Source: Brevundimonas subvibrioides (lineage in GTDB: Bacteria > Pseudomonadota > Alphaproteobacteria > Caulobacterales > Caulobacteraceae). Taken from it: DNA of 49,155 nt. The notes beneath the pieces were generated by a model that saw nothing but the letters and a program-made list of their open reading frames with translations, made no database searches and was not told the origin of the DNA. Made by a program: the position numbers and the translations under genes. Shown here in pieces: positions 37,084 to 46,332 of the stretch (its first letter is position 1; every line of letters begins with the position of its first letter). The stretch is from positions 1-49,155 of the forward strand of contig NZ_NCEQ01000019.1 in the NCBI RefSeq assembly GCF_002280785.1, written 5' to 3'.

Positions 37084-38187
37084 ATGAAAACCGCCGACTT
37101 CGACTTCGACCTGCCCGAGGACCGCATCGCCCTGCGGCCCGCCGAACCGCGCGATTCCGCCCGCCTGCTGGTGGTGAAGGACGGCGCCCTCGCCGACCAC
37201 CTCGTCTCCGACCTGCCCGACTTCCTGCGTCCCGGCGACGCCCTGGTCTTCAACGACACCCGCGTCATTTCCGCCCGCCTCTCCGGCGTGCGCCAGCGCC
37301 CCAACCCTGTGATCGGGGGCCCGGAAGGCGAGACCCTGACCGTCGAGGTCGAGGCCACCCTGCACCACCGCGACGCCCCCGACGCCTGGTCCGCCTTCAT
37401 GAAGCCGGGCAAGCGGATCAAGCCCGGCGACCGGGTGCGGTTCGGGGCTCACGGCGACGCCGCCTGCGCCCTCGGTCGTCTCGACGCCACGGTCACCGGC
37501 AAGCAGGAAGACGGCCTCGTCGCCCTCAAATTCGACCTTGCCGGCGCCGCGCTGGACGAGGCCATCCGCGATGTCGGCGTCATGCCCCTGCCGCCCTATA
37601 TCGCCGCCAAACGGCCCGAGGACGACCGCGACCGTTCGGACTACCAGACCGTCTTTGCCGCGCACGACGGCTCCGTCGCCGCCCCCACGGCGGGCCTGCA
37701 TTTCACCCCCGCCCTGCTCGACGCCATCCGCGCGAAGGGCGTCACGACCCACGCCGTCACCCTGCACGTCGGGGCCGGCACCTTCCTGCCGGTCAAGGCC
37801 GACGACACCGCCGACCACAAAATGCACTCCGAATGGGGCACGGTCCCGGCGGAGACCGCCGACGCCCTCAACGCCGTCCATGCCGCCGGCGGCCGCATCG
37901 TCTGCGTCGGCACCACCTCGCTGCGTCTGCTCGAATCCGCGACGACGCCGGAGGGGGTGATCCGGCCCTTCCACGGCGACACGGCCATCTTCATCACCCC
38001 CGGCTACCGCTTCCGCGCCGCCGACGTCCTGATGACCAATTTCCACCTCCCGAAGTCGACCCTGTTCATGCTGGTGAGCGCCTTCGCGGGCCTCGAGACC
38101 ATGAAGGCCGCCTACGCCCACGCCGTGGCCGACGGCTATCGCTTCTATTCCTACGGCGACGGCTCCCTGCTTCACAGAGAAGCTTAA
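37084..38187 (+). CDS. queA: S-adenosylmethionine:tRNA ribosyltransferase-isomerase
   Basis: The 367-residue enzyme adds the ribosyl moiety of SAM to preQ1-tRNA to give epoxyqueuosine. It starts [20 protein letters not shown] and contains [47 protein letters not shown] and the C-terminal [18 protein letters not shown]. It is complete. tgt is not its immediate neighbour; an M61 peptidase follows. queC and queE lie about 12 kb to the left. Confidence 0.94.
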   Translation: MKTADFDFDLPEDRIALRPAEPRDSARLLVVKDGALADHLVSDLPDFLRPGDALVFNDTRVISARLSGVRQRPNPVIGGPEGETLTVEVEATLHHRDAPDAWSAFMKPGKRIKPGDRVRFGAHGDAACALGRLDATVTGKQEDGLVALKFDLAGAALDEAIRDVGVMPLPPYIAAKRPEDDRDRSDYQTVFAAHDGSVAAPTAGLHFTPALLDAIRAKGVTTHAVTLHVGAGTFLPVKADDTADHKMHSEWGTVPAETADALNAVHAAGGRIVCVGTTSLRLLESATTPEGVIRPFHGDTAIFITPGYRFRAADVLMTNFHLPKSTLFMLVSAFAGLETMKAAYAHAVADGYRFYSYGDGSLLHREA

Positions 38188-38262
38188 AGACGGGCAACCC
38201 TTGACCTGGGATCGCCCCCGGCGTGATCTGCGGCTTCCCCGCCGTCAGTCCCGGATCAGCCC

Positions 38263-40224
38263 ATGTCGCGTCTCGCCGTCTCCGCCTGCCTCGCCGCCCT
38301 TCTGATCGCGAGCGCCTCGCCCGGAGCGGCCCAGACGGCGGGTCCGACCACCCCCGACATCGGCGGCTTCCCCGACAGCCCCCTGATCCCGGCCCCGACG
38401 CAGGAAACCTATCCCGGCGTCATCAGGTACGAGGTCGACGCCACCGACCTGGACCACCGCGTCATCTCCGTGCGCCAGACCATACCCGTCGCCAGCCGCA
38501 GCCTGACCCTGCTCTATCCGAAATACCTGCCGGGCAACCATGCCGACTCCGGCCCGATCCAGCTGTTCGCCGGCCTGACCATCACCGCCAATGGCCAGCG
38601 CGTCGAATGGCGCCGCGACGCCGTCGATCCCTACGCCTTCCACATCGACGTGCCCGAGGGCGCGACCGAGATCGTCACCGGGTTCCAGTGGTTGACCCAG
38701 GCTGACAACGCCAACTGGCGCGTGGTCATGACCCCGTCGATCGTCAACATGGAGTGGGAGAAGGCCCTGCTCTACCCGGCCGGCTATCGCTCGACCGGGA
38801 TCACCTTCGCCCCCAGTATCAAGCTGCCCGAGGGCTGGAACTACGGCGTGGCCCTGGAGACCACCTCGTTCGAGAACGGCGTCGCCACCTTCGCCCCCGT
38901 CGATCTCTACACCCTGGTCGACAGCCCGATGTTCGCGGGTCAGCACTATCGCCGCATCGACATCGACGCCGAGGGGGAGGACGTTCACCTGAACATCGTC
39001 GCCGACACCGCCGCCAACCTCGCCCCCACCGACGAACAGATCGGCCTCTACACCGACATGGTGACCCAGGCCGACCGTCTGTTCGGCGCGCGCCATTTCG
39101 ACAAATACGAGTTCCTGCTGGCCCTGACCGACCAGCTGGGCGGTATCGGCCTGGAGCACCATCGCAGCTCCGAGAACACCGCCGGTCCGAACTTCTTCAC
39201 CAGCTGGAGCGCCTCGGCAGGCAACCGCGCCCTGCTGCCGCACGAATACACCCACTCCTGGAACGGCAAGTTCATGCGGCCGGCCGACGAGCTGACCGCA
39301 AACTACAACGTCCCGACCGAGAACAGCCTGTTGTGGGTCTATGAGGGCCAGACCGAATACTGGGGCGACGTCCTGTCGGCCCGCTCGGGCCTCCATACCA
39401 GGGCCCAGGCCCTGATCGGCCTGGCCGATCGCGCCGCCTTCTACGAGAACCAGCCGGGCCGCGAATGGCGGAACCTGCAGGACACGAACAACCACAACCT
39501 GCTGGGCTATCGCATCCCCGGCCAGTGGCCCTCATGGATGCGCGGCACCGGCGACTACTATGACGAAGCCGCCCTGATCTGGCTGGACGCCGACACCCTG
39601 ATCCGCGAGCTCAGCCGCGACCGCAAGTCGCTCGACGACTTCGCCCGCACCTTCTTCTCGCCGGAGGGCACGGATGGGTCGTGGACCCCGCGCGGCTACA
39701 CCTTCGCCGACGTGGTCGCCGCCCTGAACGCGGTCCAGCCTCATGACTGGGCGACCTTCCTGCGCACCCGTCTGGACGCCGCCGGCCCCGACGCCCGCGC
39801 GCCGCTCGACGGTCTGGAGCGGGGCGGCTATCGCCTGGTCTATGTCGAGGAGCCCAACGCCGACGAGAAGGCCATGTCCTCCAACTGGGGCTCGGACTTC
39901 CGCTATTCGCTGGGCTTCAGCCTGGCGGGCCCGAGCCAGCGCATCTCCGCCATCCAGTGGGGCGGACCGGCGTTCGAGGCCGGCATCGGCGCCGGCTGGG
40001 ACCTGATCGCCGTCGGCGACCGCGTCGCCACCCCGGAAGTCCTGCGCGAGGCCGTCACCGCCGCCAAGACCAGCGAGGCCCCCATCCGCCTGATCCTGAA
40101 GAACGGCCAGCGCATCCGCACCCTCGACCTCGCCTACACGGGCGGCCTGCGCTACCCGCGCCTGGAACGGATCGAGGGCACGCGCGACCGCATCGGCGAC
40201 ATCATGACCGCGCGGGGGCGGTGA
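38263..40224 (+). CDS. M61-family metallopeptidase (glycyl aminopeptidase type) with C-terminal PDZ
   Basis: The 653-residue product has a signal peptide (MSRLAVSACLAALLIASASP, then GAAQ), an N-terminal beta-rich M61 domain, and the catalytic zinc site HEYTH at 327-331 with SWNGKFMRPADE following. The third ligand lies in the ENSLLWVYEGQTEYWGDV region. The end is a PDZ domain (QWGGPAFEAGIGAGWDLIAV). It is a periplasmic or secreted aminopeptidase. Length and motifs are complete. A GC hairpin separates it from the convergent PfpI gene. Confidence 0.88.
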   Translation: MSRLAVSACLAALLIASASPGAAQTAGPTTPDIGGFPDSPLIPAPTQETYPGVIRYEVDATDLDHRVISVRQTIPVASRSLTLLYPKYLPGNHADSGPIQLFAGLTITANGQRVEWRRDAVDPYAFHIDVPEGATEIVTGFQWLTQADNANWRVVMTPSIVNMEWEKALLYPAGYRSTGITFAPSIKLPEGWNYGVALETTSFENGVATFAPVDLYTLVDSPMFAGQHYRRIDIDAEGEDVHLNIVADTAANLAPTDEQIGLYTDMVTQADRLFGARHFDKYEFLLALTDQLGGIGLEHHRSSENTAGPNFFTSWSASAGNRALLPHEYTHSWNGKFMRPADELTANYNVPTENSLLWVYEGQTEYWGDVLSARSGLHTRAQALIGLADRAAFYENQPGREWRNLQDTNNHNLLGYRIPGQWPSWMRGTGDYYDEAALIWLDADTLIRELSRDRKSLDDFARTFFSPEGTDGSWTPRGYTFADVVAALNAVQPHDWATFLRTRLDAAGPDARAPLDGLERGGYRLVYVEEPNADEKAMSSNWGSDFRYSLGFSLAGPSQRISAIQWGGPAFEAGIGAGWDLIAVGDRVATPEVLREAVTAAKTSEAPIRLILKNGQRIRTLDLAYTGGLRYPRLERIEGTRDRIGDIMTARGR

Positions 40225-40233
40225 CCTGACTTT

Positions 40234-40265
40234 CCCTCCCCATCCGCCGGAGCCGATGGGGAGGG
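40234..40265. terminator. Bidirectional hairpin between convergent genes
   Basis: ccctccccat pairs with atggggaggg around a 12-nt loop. It lies 10 nt after the M61 stop and 8 nt before the end of the PfpI gene. No long T-run is present, so termination strength is uncertain. Confidence 0.5.
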
Positions 40266-40272
40266 AGCGGGT

Positions 40273-40956
40273 CTACGAGGCCTTCAGCAGGCCCAGCATG
40301 GCCTCGGCGGCTTCCCGCGACGAGCCTGGGTTCTGGCCGGTCACCAGCTTGCCGTCGACCACCACATAGGAGCCCCAGTCCGGCCCTTTGGAGTAGTCGC
40401 CGCCGTTGGCGATCAGGACGTTTTCGACGAGGAACGGAACAATCCCGGTCAGGCCCACAGCCTCTTCCTCGGTGTTGGTAAAGCCGGTCACCCGGCGCCC
40501 ATCGACCAGCGGCTTGCCGTCCGCCCCGTTGACGGACTTCAGCACGCCCGGCGCGTGGCAGACGAATCCGGTCGGCTTGTCAGCCTTGGCGAAGGCCTCG
40601 ATCAGGGCGATGGAGTCCCTGTCATTGGCCAGATCCCACAGCGGCCCGTGCCCGCCCGGATAGAAGACGGCATCGAAATCCTCGGCCTTCACCGACGACA
40701 GTTCAACCGTGCTCGCCAACGCCGCCTGCGCGGCCGGATCGGCCTTGAACCGGTGAGTGTCCTCGCTCTGGGCGTCGGGTTCGTCGCTCTTGGGATCCAG
40801 CGGCGGCTGACCGCCCTTGGGCGAGGCCAGGGTGATCTCGGCGCCAGCGTCCTTCAGCGCATAGTAGGGCGCCGCGAACTCCTCGAGCCAGAAGCCGGTC
40901 TTCTTGCCGGTGTCGCCGAGCTGGTCGTGCGAGGTCAGCACCATCAGGATGTTCAT
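40273..40956 (-). CDS. DJ-1/PfpI-family protein (Hsp31-like)
   Basis: The 227-residue protein starts MNILMVLTSHDQLGDTGKKT and has the family nucleophile elbow FVCHAPGVL with Cys near 133. FYPGGHGPLWDLANDRD carries the acidic partner region, and the C-terminal TGQNPGSSREAAEAMLGLL is typical of Hsp31/GATase1-like members. Members act as glyoxalase III/protein deglycases or chaperones; the exact role is not decided. It lies downstream of rplL on the same strand, beyond a terminator. Confidence 0.83.
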   Translation of the reverse strand: MNILMVLTSHDQLGDTGKKTGFWLEEFAAPYYALKDAGAEITLASPKGGQPPLDPKSDEPDAQSEDTHRFKADPAAQAALASTVELSSVKAEDFDAVFYPGGHGPLWDLANDRDSIALIEAFAKADKPTGFVCHAPGVLKSVNGADGKPLVDGRRVTGFTNTEEEAVGLTGIVPFLVENVLIANGGDYSKGPDWGSYVVVDGKLVTGQNPGSSREAAEAMLGLLKAS

Positions 40957-41020
40957 GGCGGTCGGCTCCGTGGATCAATGAGAATGAACCAGGTCTGACG
41001 CTGGTAGTGCCGGAACGCAG

Positions 41021-41050
41021 AAAAGGCCCGGCGGTTTCCCGCCGGGCCTT
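41021..41050 (-). terminator. Rho-independent terminator of the rplJL operon
   Basis: On the minus strand a perfect 12-bp stem (aaggcccggcgg / ccgccgggcctt) with a GAAA loop is followed by TTTT. It lies about 40 nt after the rplL stop. Confidence 0.9.
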
Positions 41051-41088
41051 CCAAAGATCCTCTCGACCCGAAGGTCGCGACGGTCTTC

Positions 41089-41472
41089 TTACTTGATCTG
41101 CACCTTGGCGCCGGCTTCCGACAGCTTCTTGGCGACTTCGTCGGCGACTTGCTTGGAGACGTTCTCGACGACGGGCAGCGGAGCGCCTTCGACCAGGTCC
41201 TTGGCTTCCTTCAGACCCAGGTCCGAACGCACGCCACGGACTTCCTTGATCACGTTGATCTTCTTGTCGCCGCCGTCCAGCAGCATGACGGTGAATTCGG
41301 TCTGCTCTTCGGCGGCTTCAGCCGGAGCAGCGGCAGCGCCGCCGGCAGCGGCGACGGCGACCGGAGCGGCGGCGGAGACGCCCCACTTTTCTTCCAGCAG
41401 CTTGGACAGTTCAGCGGCTTCGAGGACGGTCAGCTTGGACAGGTCGTCGACGATCTTGGACAGGTCGGTCAT
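41089..41472 (-). CDS. rplL: Ribosomal protein L7/L12
   Basis: The 127-residue stalk protein has the N-terminal dimerisation segment ([20 protein letters not shown]), an Ala-rich hinge, and the C-terminal factor-binding domain ([36 protein letters not shown]). AAGGA precedes the ATG. It follows rplJ by 62 nt. rpoB is not the next gene, and a strong terminator follows instead. Confidence 0.97.
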   Translation of the reverse strand: MTDLSKIVDDLSKLTVLEAAELSKLLEEKWGVSAAAPVAVAAAGGAAAAPAEAAEEQTEFTVMLLDGGDKKINVIKEVRGVRSDLGLKEAKDLVEGAPLPVVENVSKQVADEVAKKLSEAGAKVQIK

Positions 41473-41534
41473 GGTCAGTTTTCCTTCGGAGGATGGGGTT
41501 CAGTAGAGGTTTGCAGAGATGGAAGAGGGTTCGC

Positions 41535-42050
41535 TTACGCGGCGTCCTTGGTGGCGTACGCGTTGAACACGCGGGCCAGTTGGGCGGCCGGGGCTTGAAC
41601 GACGCCGGCGATACGGGTCGCAGGCGTGTTGAGCAGGCCCAGGAACGAAGCGCGGATCTGATCCAGCGACGGCAGTTTGGAGAGGATCTCCACGCCCTTC
41701 GCGTCCAGAATCTTGTCACCCATGAAGCCGCCCAGGACGACGAACTTGTCGTTGCCCTTGGCGTATTCGGCAGTGACCTTGGCGGCGGTCACGGCGTCGG
41801 GTGCGTAGGCGATGGCCACCGGCCCCTTGAACAGGGCGTGATGGTCGGAACCTTCAGCGGCTTCGAGAGCCTTCAGCGCCAGGCGGTTCTTGACCACCTT
41901 GAACGCTCCGCCCGCGGTGCGCAGACGGCCCCGCAGGTCTTCCATTTCCGCAACGGTCAGACCCAGGTTGTGGGTCACGACCACGGCGCCGGCGTCGCTG
42001 AAAACGCCCTTCAGCGTTTCGATCGACTCGGCCTTTTGTGCGCGGTCCAT
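41535..42050 (-). CDS. rplJ: Ribosomal protein L10
   Basis: The 171-residue protein anchors L7/L12 to the 50S subunit. It starts MDRAQKAESIETLKGVFSDA and contains VVVTHNLGLTVAEMEDLRGR, KNRLALKALE, and FLGLLNTPATRIAGVVQAPA. GGAG precedes the ATG. The 352-nt leader upstream (42051-42402) holds hairpins that could serve L10-mediated autoregulation. Confidence 0.96.
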   Translation of the reverse strand: MDRAQKAESIETLKGVFSDAGAVVVTHNLGLTVAEMEDLRGRLRTAGGAFKVVKNRLALKALEAAEGSDHHALFKGPVAIAYAPDAVTAAKVTAEYAKGNDKFVVLGGFMGDKILDAKGVEILSKLPSLDQIRASFLGLLNTPATRIAGVVQAPAAQLARVFNAYATKDAA

Positions 42051-42402
42051 TGCGGTCTCCAGTCTTGAGGTTCGACGCCGGGCTTATTCCCGACGGCGAG
42101 AGGTCAAAGCCCAATGCGTCGCCGCATTGCGTTCTGGCCGGTAGCGATGTCCGAAAGGATGCTCTGACGGGGTTCCGTCCCGGAAACCGGGCCGACCGTG
42201 CGTCGTCTGCGTCGCTATCTCCCCACGGCGTCAGAGGGCTCTCTGACATTTATGGCCTGGGTGACCCCCAGACCCCGAAGTTCTCGGACAGGACCGGGAC
42301 AGGCAGAACCCATCCCGGGAAGCGGCGCTCTTAGCGAACCCCGCTCGAAAAGGCAACGGGCGACGATCCGAAGATCGCCGCCCGTGTCCCGATAGTCTCT
42401 GA
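42051..42402 (-). promoter_or_regulatory. rplJL promoter and leader region
   Basis: This gap between rplA and rplJ has no coding frame. Near rplJ it holds a hairpin with 7-bp arms (caatgcg / cgcattg, 42112-42129). Further up lies a second one (gtcagag / ctctgac, 42230-42247). The right end carries the rplA terminator. It must contain the rplJL promoter, though no confident -35/-10 is seen. An L10-binding leader is plausible by analogy with other bacteria. Confidence 0.5.
42359..42382 (-). terminator. Probable terminator after rplA
   Basis: On the minus strand a 10-pair stem with one mismatch and a TTCG loop (42359-42382) is followed by gttgccttttcg. It lies 21 nt beyond the left end of the rplA coding region (42403). 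Confidence 0.6.
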
Positions 42403-43092
42403 TCAGGCCGTCAGCGAGGCCGGATCGATCTTCACGCCCGGACCCATCGTCGACGACAGGGTGATGCGCTTGACGTAGGTGCCCTTGGCGCCGGCCGGCT
42501 TGGCGCGTTGCAGCGCGTCCACATAGGCCTTCACGTTGGCTTCGAGGGCTTCCTGGGTGAAGGAGGCCTTGCCGATGCCGCCATGGGCGATACCGGCCTT
42601 CTCGACGCGGAACTCGACCGCGCCGCCCTTGGCGTCCTTGACGGCCTGGGCGACGTTCGGAGTCACGGTGCCGACCTTGGGGTTCGGCATCAGGCCGCGC
42701 GGGCCGAGCACCTTACCCAGACGACCGACCAGGGCCATCATGTCCGGGGACGCGATGACGCGGTCGAAGTCCATGAAGCCGCCGTTGATCTTCTCGTACA
42801 GATCCTCGGCGCCGACGTGTTCGGCTCCAGCGGCGCGGGCCTCATCGGCCTTGGCGTCCTTGGCGAACACGGCCACGCGCACGTCGCGGCCCGTGCCGGA
42901 CGGCAGGTTCACGACGCCACGGACCTGCTGGTCGGCGTGACGGGGATCGACGCCCAGGTTGACGGCGATCTCGATCGACTCGTCGAACTTGGCGGTGGCG
43001 TGTTCCTTGACGGTCTTGATGGCGTCCGAGAACGGCATCAGGGCTTCACGGTCGACGGTCCACGCCTTGATGCGCTTGGCTTGGTTGCTCAT
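42403..43092 (-). CDS. rplA: Ribosomal protein L1
   Basis: The 229-residue protein is complete: [74 protein letters not shown] and [21 protein letters not shown]1 forms the mobile L1 stalk and can repress its own operon. It starts 2 nt after the rplK stop. Confidence 0.97.
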   Translation of the reverse strand: MSNQAKRIKAWTVDREALMPFSDAIKTVKEHATAKFDESIEIAVNLGVDPRHADQQVRGVVNLPSGTGRDVRVAVFAKDAKADEARAAGAEHVGAEDLYEKINGGFMDFDRVIASPDMMALVGRLGKVLGPRGLMPNPKVGTVTPNVAQAVKDAKGGAVEFRVEKAGIAHGGIGKASFTQEALEANVKAYVDALQRAKPAGAKGTYVKRITLSSTMGPGVKIDPASLTA

Positions 43093-43094
43093 GT

Positions 43095-43526
43095 TCAGCG
43101 CTCCACGATGTTGAGGCCGATGGCCTTGGCGGAACCTTCGATGATGCGCGCGGCGGCATCCAGATCGTTGGCGTTGAGGTCCTTCATCTTCTTCTCGGCG
43201 ATCTCGCGCAGCTGGGTGCGGGTGATCGAACCGACCGTCTCGCGGCCCGTCAGCTTGGAGCCCGAGGTGATGCCCACGGCCTGCTTGATGTAGTGGGTGG
43301 CCGGCGGGGTCTTGGTGACGAAGGTGAACGACTTGTCCTGATAGACCGTGATCACGGTCGGCAGGGGGGTGCCTTTGACTTCCTTCTCGGTGCGCGCGTT
43401 GAACTCCTTGACGAAGCCCATGATGTTGACGCCGCGTTGACCCAGAGCGGGCCCGATCGGGGGGGAAGGCGTGGCCGAACCGGCCGGCACCTGCAGCTTG
43501 ATATAGCCCAGAATCTTCTTGGCCAT
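43095..43526 (-). CDS. rplK: Ribosomal protein L11
   Basis: The 143-residue protein is complete, beginning [20 protein letters not shown]. It contains [20 protein letters not shown] and [18 protein letters not shown], and ends [12 protein letters not shown]11 binds the GTPase-associated centre of 23S rRNA. GGAGAG precedes the ATG. rplA follows after 2 nt. Confidence 0.97.
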   Translation of the reverse strand: MAKKILGYIKLQVPAGSATPSPPIGPALGQRGVNIMGFVKEFNARTEKEVKGTPLPTVITVYQDKSFTFVTKTPPATHYIKQAVGITSGSKLTGRETVGSITRTQLREIAEKKMKDLNANDLDAAARIIEGSAKAIGLNIVER

Positions 43527-43835
43527 TGGTCTCTCCTGTGAATGACCCCGAAGCTAATCGGGGCCGGTGAGCCGTGGTCGGGCATGGCTGCCTCCCACGG
43601 ATTTATCCTTTGCCCTTGGGCGAAGGAGGCGCGCGTGTAGCAGAGGCGCGGGTCTGAGGCAACGCCTTCTCCCTCCCCCTCGGGGGAGGGTGGTCGGAGC
43701 GCAGCGGAGACCGGGCGGGGGCGGCCGAGCGATCCAGACACCGCACAGCAAAAAGGCGGCTCGTCGCCGAGCCGCCCCCACCCGGTCGCCAAGGCGACCT
43801 GCCCTCCCCCGCAGGGGGAGGGAAAATCCGTGCGC
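43527..43835. other. 309-nt gap between nusG and rplK, filled mainly by a repeat
   Basis: No gene is visible here. Next to rplK is a small hairpin (ccccg / cggggc core, 43546-43563) that could be part of an L1-responsive leader. The rest is mostly the GC-hairpin repeat described at 43671-43822. In many bacteria nusG and rplK are close together, so the repeat probably inserted between them. Confidence 0.5.
43671..43822. repeat. GC-hairpin dispersed repeat, family 1, variant copy C
   Basis: It is bounded by ccctccccctcgggggaggg on the left and ccctcccccgcagggggagg on the right. The centre has a further inverted pair (accgggcgggggcgg against ccgcccccacccggt) around an A-rich core. The ends match the other family members while the middle differs, so it is a relative and not a close copy. 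It lies between nusG and rplK on the minus-strand transcript. Confidence 0.75.
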
Positions 43836-44281
43836 TTAAGCCGCGTTCTTCTCGACCTGGCTGTATTCCAGATCCACCGGCGTCGGCCGACCGAAGATCG
43901 ACACGGCGACGCGCAGGCGGGCGGCGTCCTCGTCGACGCTCTCCACCTGGCCGTCGAAGCTGGCGAACGGGCCGTCGATGACCTTGACGGTCTCGCCGAT
44001 ATCGAAACGGATCGTGGGCTTGGGACGCTCGACGCCCTCCTCCACCTGACCGATGATGGCCTGGACCTCACGTTCCGAGACCGGCAGGGGCTTGGTGCCG
44101 CCCGCGGCGCCCAGGAAGCCCGTGACCTTCGGCGTGTCCTTGACCAGGTGATAGGCGTCGTCGGTCAGTTCCATCTTCACCAGCACATAGCCGGGGAAGA
44201 ATTTGCGCTCGGAGTTGACCTTGCGGCCCCGGCGGATCTCGACGACGTCCTCGGTCGGCACCAGGGCGCTGCATCCGTCAT
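43836..44281 (-). pseudogene. nusG: Transcription factor NusG, deleted in the N-terminal domain
   Basis: From ATG 44281, preceded by an AGGAG site, the frame reads MTDAAP. It then joins out of frame (44265/44264) to LVPTEDVVEIRRGRKVNSER and the rest of NusG: FFPGYVLVKMELTD, then a complete KOW domain (VKVIDGPFASFDGQVESVDE, DLEYSQVEKNAA). Compared with a typical 185-residue alphaproteobacterial NusG, about 37 residues of the RNA-polymerase-binding NGN domain are missing and the frame is shifted. A GTG at 44261 opens the correct frame but has no ribosome-binding site. NusG is usually essential, so an assembly error is the first explanation to exclude. Confidence 0.85.
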
Positions 44282-44303
44282 GGGCGCGTCTCCTTCTTTT
44301 TCT

Positions 44304-44621
44304 TTATTGGCCGAGGGCGAGGATGTAGCGCGAGGCGAAGCCCAGGCCCGTATCCACGATCCAGAAGAAGGCCGCCGCCAGCAGCACCATGATGAAGACC
44401 ATCACCGAGGTGATCCAGGTCTCCTTGCGGCTGGGCCACACGATCTTGCGGGCTTCGGCGCGGACCTGGCTGGCGAACTGGGCCGGCGAGGTGCGCGGCT
44501 TGGCCACGGGCGCATCGACGGTCACCGTCGAGGCGGAGGCCGAAGCGCCGGCCATCTGCGGCTTGGCGCCGGCGGCAGGGTTGCCGGTGCGGCGTCCGCC
44601 GGGAAACTTGGACTTGGCCAT
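44304..44621 (-). CDS. secE: Preprotein translocase subunit SecE
   Basis: The 105-residue protein has an alphaproteobacterial N-terminal extension rich in Ala/Gly. The conserved amphipathic helix QVRAEARKIVWPSRKETWIT follows, then a single transmembrane helix (SVMVFIMVLLAAAFFWIVD). It clamps SecY in the inner membrane. It lies between tRNA-Trp and nusG, the usual place. Confidence 0.95.
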   Translation of the reverse strand: MAKSKFPGGRRTGNPAAGAKPQMAGASASASTVTVDAPVAKPRTSPAQFASQVRAEARKIVWPSRKETWITSVMVFIMVLLAAAFFWIVDTGLGFASRYILALGQ

Positions 44622-44700
44622 GGGCTCTCGGGGTCTCTTCGTAAACGCTTGATCCTGTCCCCGCAGATGGGGAGGCCCAGTCTGCGGGAACAGGGGGAAG

Positions 44701-44776
44701 TGGCAGGAGCTGGGGGATTCGAACCCACGACCCCCGGTTTTGGAGACCGGTGCTCTACCAGCTGAGCTAAGCTCCT
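44701..44776 (-). tRNA. trpT: tRNA-Trp (CCA anticodon)
   Basis: The minus strand reads AGGAGCTTAGCTCAGCTGG at the 5' end. The anticodon arm CCGGT-CTCCAAA-ACCGG gives anticodon CCA. The T arm contains GGTTCGAATC, and the acceptor end GCTCCT is followed by G and an encoded CCA, for 76 nt in all. All arms pair. Its position before secE matches the tuf-trpT-secE-nusG order. Confidence 0.97.
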
Positions 44777-44871
44777 AGACAATACAGAAGCGCGCCGCGG
44801 GAGAACCCAACGGCGCGTCTGCTCGCCAGACCGGGGGCTATGCCTGACGCGGCCGGGCATTTCAAGGCTAA

Positions 44872-44996
44872 TCCTCCCCCACTGGGGGCGGTGACGCAGC
44901 GCGCTTGCGCCGTGACGGAGGGGCCGGCCGCAAATTCGGCGTCTGGGGCCAGCCCCCTCCACCACGTCGCGACCCCCCTCCCCCCATGGGGAGGAT
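44872..44996. repeat. GC-hairpin dispersed repeat, family 1, copy D
   Basis: It starts tcctcccccactgggggcgg and ends ccccccatggggaggat, with inner pair gacggagggg against ccccctccacca. It has the same orientation and layout as 8428-8557. It lies between tRNA-Trp and the end of the CNNM/CorC gene, just touching the latter's stop. Confidence 0.82.
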
Positions 44997-44997
44997 T

Positions 44998-46332
44998 CTA
45001 GTGATCCAGGTGGGCGGCGACCGCGTCGGCCTCGTCTTCCCGCTTCACGAGCTGTTTGAACATCAGCTTGTCGATGCGGCGGTCGTCCATGTCGATGACC
45101 TCGACCTCGAACCGGCCGAGTTGAAGCGTCTCGCCCTCGTCCGGCACGCGCGAAAGATGGTGCAGCACCAGACCAGCCACGGTGTGGAAGCCGTCCTGGT
45201 CGCCGAAATCCTCGCCCAGCACGTCGGCCAGCTCCTCCAGGTCGGTCTGGCCGTCCACCAGCCAGGTGCCGTCCTCGCGCTGGCGAATCCAGGCCTCCTG
45301 GTCATCGTGACCTTCGTCGAAGTCGCCTGCGATCATCTCCAGCAGGTCCGTCGCCGTCACCACGCCCTCGAAGGCGCCGTACTCGTCGACCAGGAAGGCC
45401 ATGTGGACCTTGGACGACTTCATGATCTCCAGCGCCTTCAGCACCGAGGTCGATTGCGGGATGAAGGCCGGGGTCTGGACGTGCTTCTCGATGTTGAACT
45501 CGCCGTTGGTCAGAAGACTGTCCAGCAGGTCCTTCTTGTGGACGACGCCCAACGGATTATCGACGTCGTTCTCGCGCGCCACGACGATGCGGGAATAGGG
45601 ACATTTGCGAACCTCGTCGCGCAGCTCCTTTTCTGTGTCGTCAAGGGCGACCCAGAACACCTCGTGACGCGGCGTCATGGCCACGCGGATCGGGCGATCG
45701 CCCAGGGTCAGGATCTCCTCGATCATCGTCTGTTCTTCGGGCTCGATCAGACCGGCCGAGGTGCCCTCGGCGATCATGGTCTCAACCTCTTCCTGGGTGA
45801 CGTCGGAGCCGTCGCGGTCCTTGACCCCCATGATCTTGAGAATGCCCGAGGTCGAGGCGGTCAGCAGCACCACGAACGGATGCAAGACGATGGCCACGGT
45901 CGAGATCGGCGCCGCCATCTTGGCCGCGATCGTCTCGGGGAAGATCAGCGCCAGCCGCTTGGGCACCAGCTCGCCGACGATCAGCGAGACATAGGTGATG
46001 CAGATGACCACCAGCAGGGTGGAGAAGATCTCGGTATAGGCCGCCAGCGCCGGAAAGGACGTCTCCAGAATCAGGTTCAGCTCGCCCGCGATCGCCGCCT
46101 GACCGAAGGCGCCGGCCAGAATGCCGATCAGGGTGATGCCGACCTGGACCGCCGACAGGAAATGGGTTGGATTTTCGGACAGCTTCAGCGCGGCCCGGGC
46201 GCCCCGGTCCCCGCGTTCGGCACGGCTTTGCAGCTTGGATCGGCGGGATGAGACGACCGCCAGCTCGGTCATGGCGAACAGGCCGTTGAGCACCACGAGG
46301 AGCAGAACGACGACAATGGCGATAAGTAACAT
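44998..46332 (-). CDS. CNNM/CorC (hemolysin-family) membrane protein
   Basis: The 444-residue protein has an N-terminal CNNM/DUF21 membrane domain with several helices (MLLIAIVVVLLLVVLNGLFA, HFLSAVQVGITLIGILAG). A cytoplasmic CBS pair follows (GDRPIRVAMTPRHEVFWVAL, TPAFIPQSTSVLKALEIMKS), then a CorC_HlyC domain (DGQTDLEELADVLGEDFGDQ). The family is implicated in Mg/Co efflux or tolerance; the hemolysin name is historical. Complete. Confidence 0.88.
   Translation of the reverse strand: MLLIAIVVVLLLVVLNGLFAMTELAVVSSRRSKLQSRAERGDRGARAALKLSENPTHFLSAVQVGITLIGILAGAFGQAAIAGELNLILETSFPALAAYTEIFSTLLVVICITYVSLIVGELVPKRLALIFPETIAAKMAAPISTVAIVLHPFVVLLTASTSGILKIMGVKDRDGSDVTQEEVETMIAEGTSAGLIEPEEQTMIEEILTLGDRPIRVAMTPRHEVFWVALDDTEKELRDEVRKCPYSRIVVARENDVDNPLGVVHKKDLLDSLLTNGEFNIEKHVQTPAFIPQSTSVLKALEIMKSSKVHMAFLVDEYGAFEGVVTATDLLEMIAGDFDEGHDDQEAWIRQREDGTWLVDGQTDLEELADVLGEDFGDQDGFHTVAGLVLHHLSRVPDEGETLQLGRFEVEVIDMDDRRIDKLMFKQLVKREDEADAVAAHLDH

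Noticed and set aside
43836..44261. A short NusG starting at GTG 44261 as a genuine gene
   Set aside because: There is no ribosome-binding site before it, and the true start with a good site lies at 44281 in another frame. The missing domain is required for NusG function.
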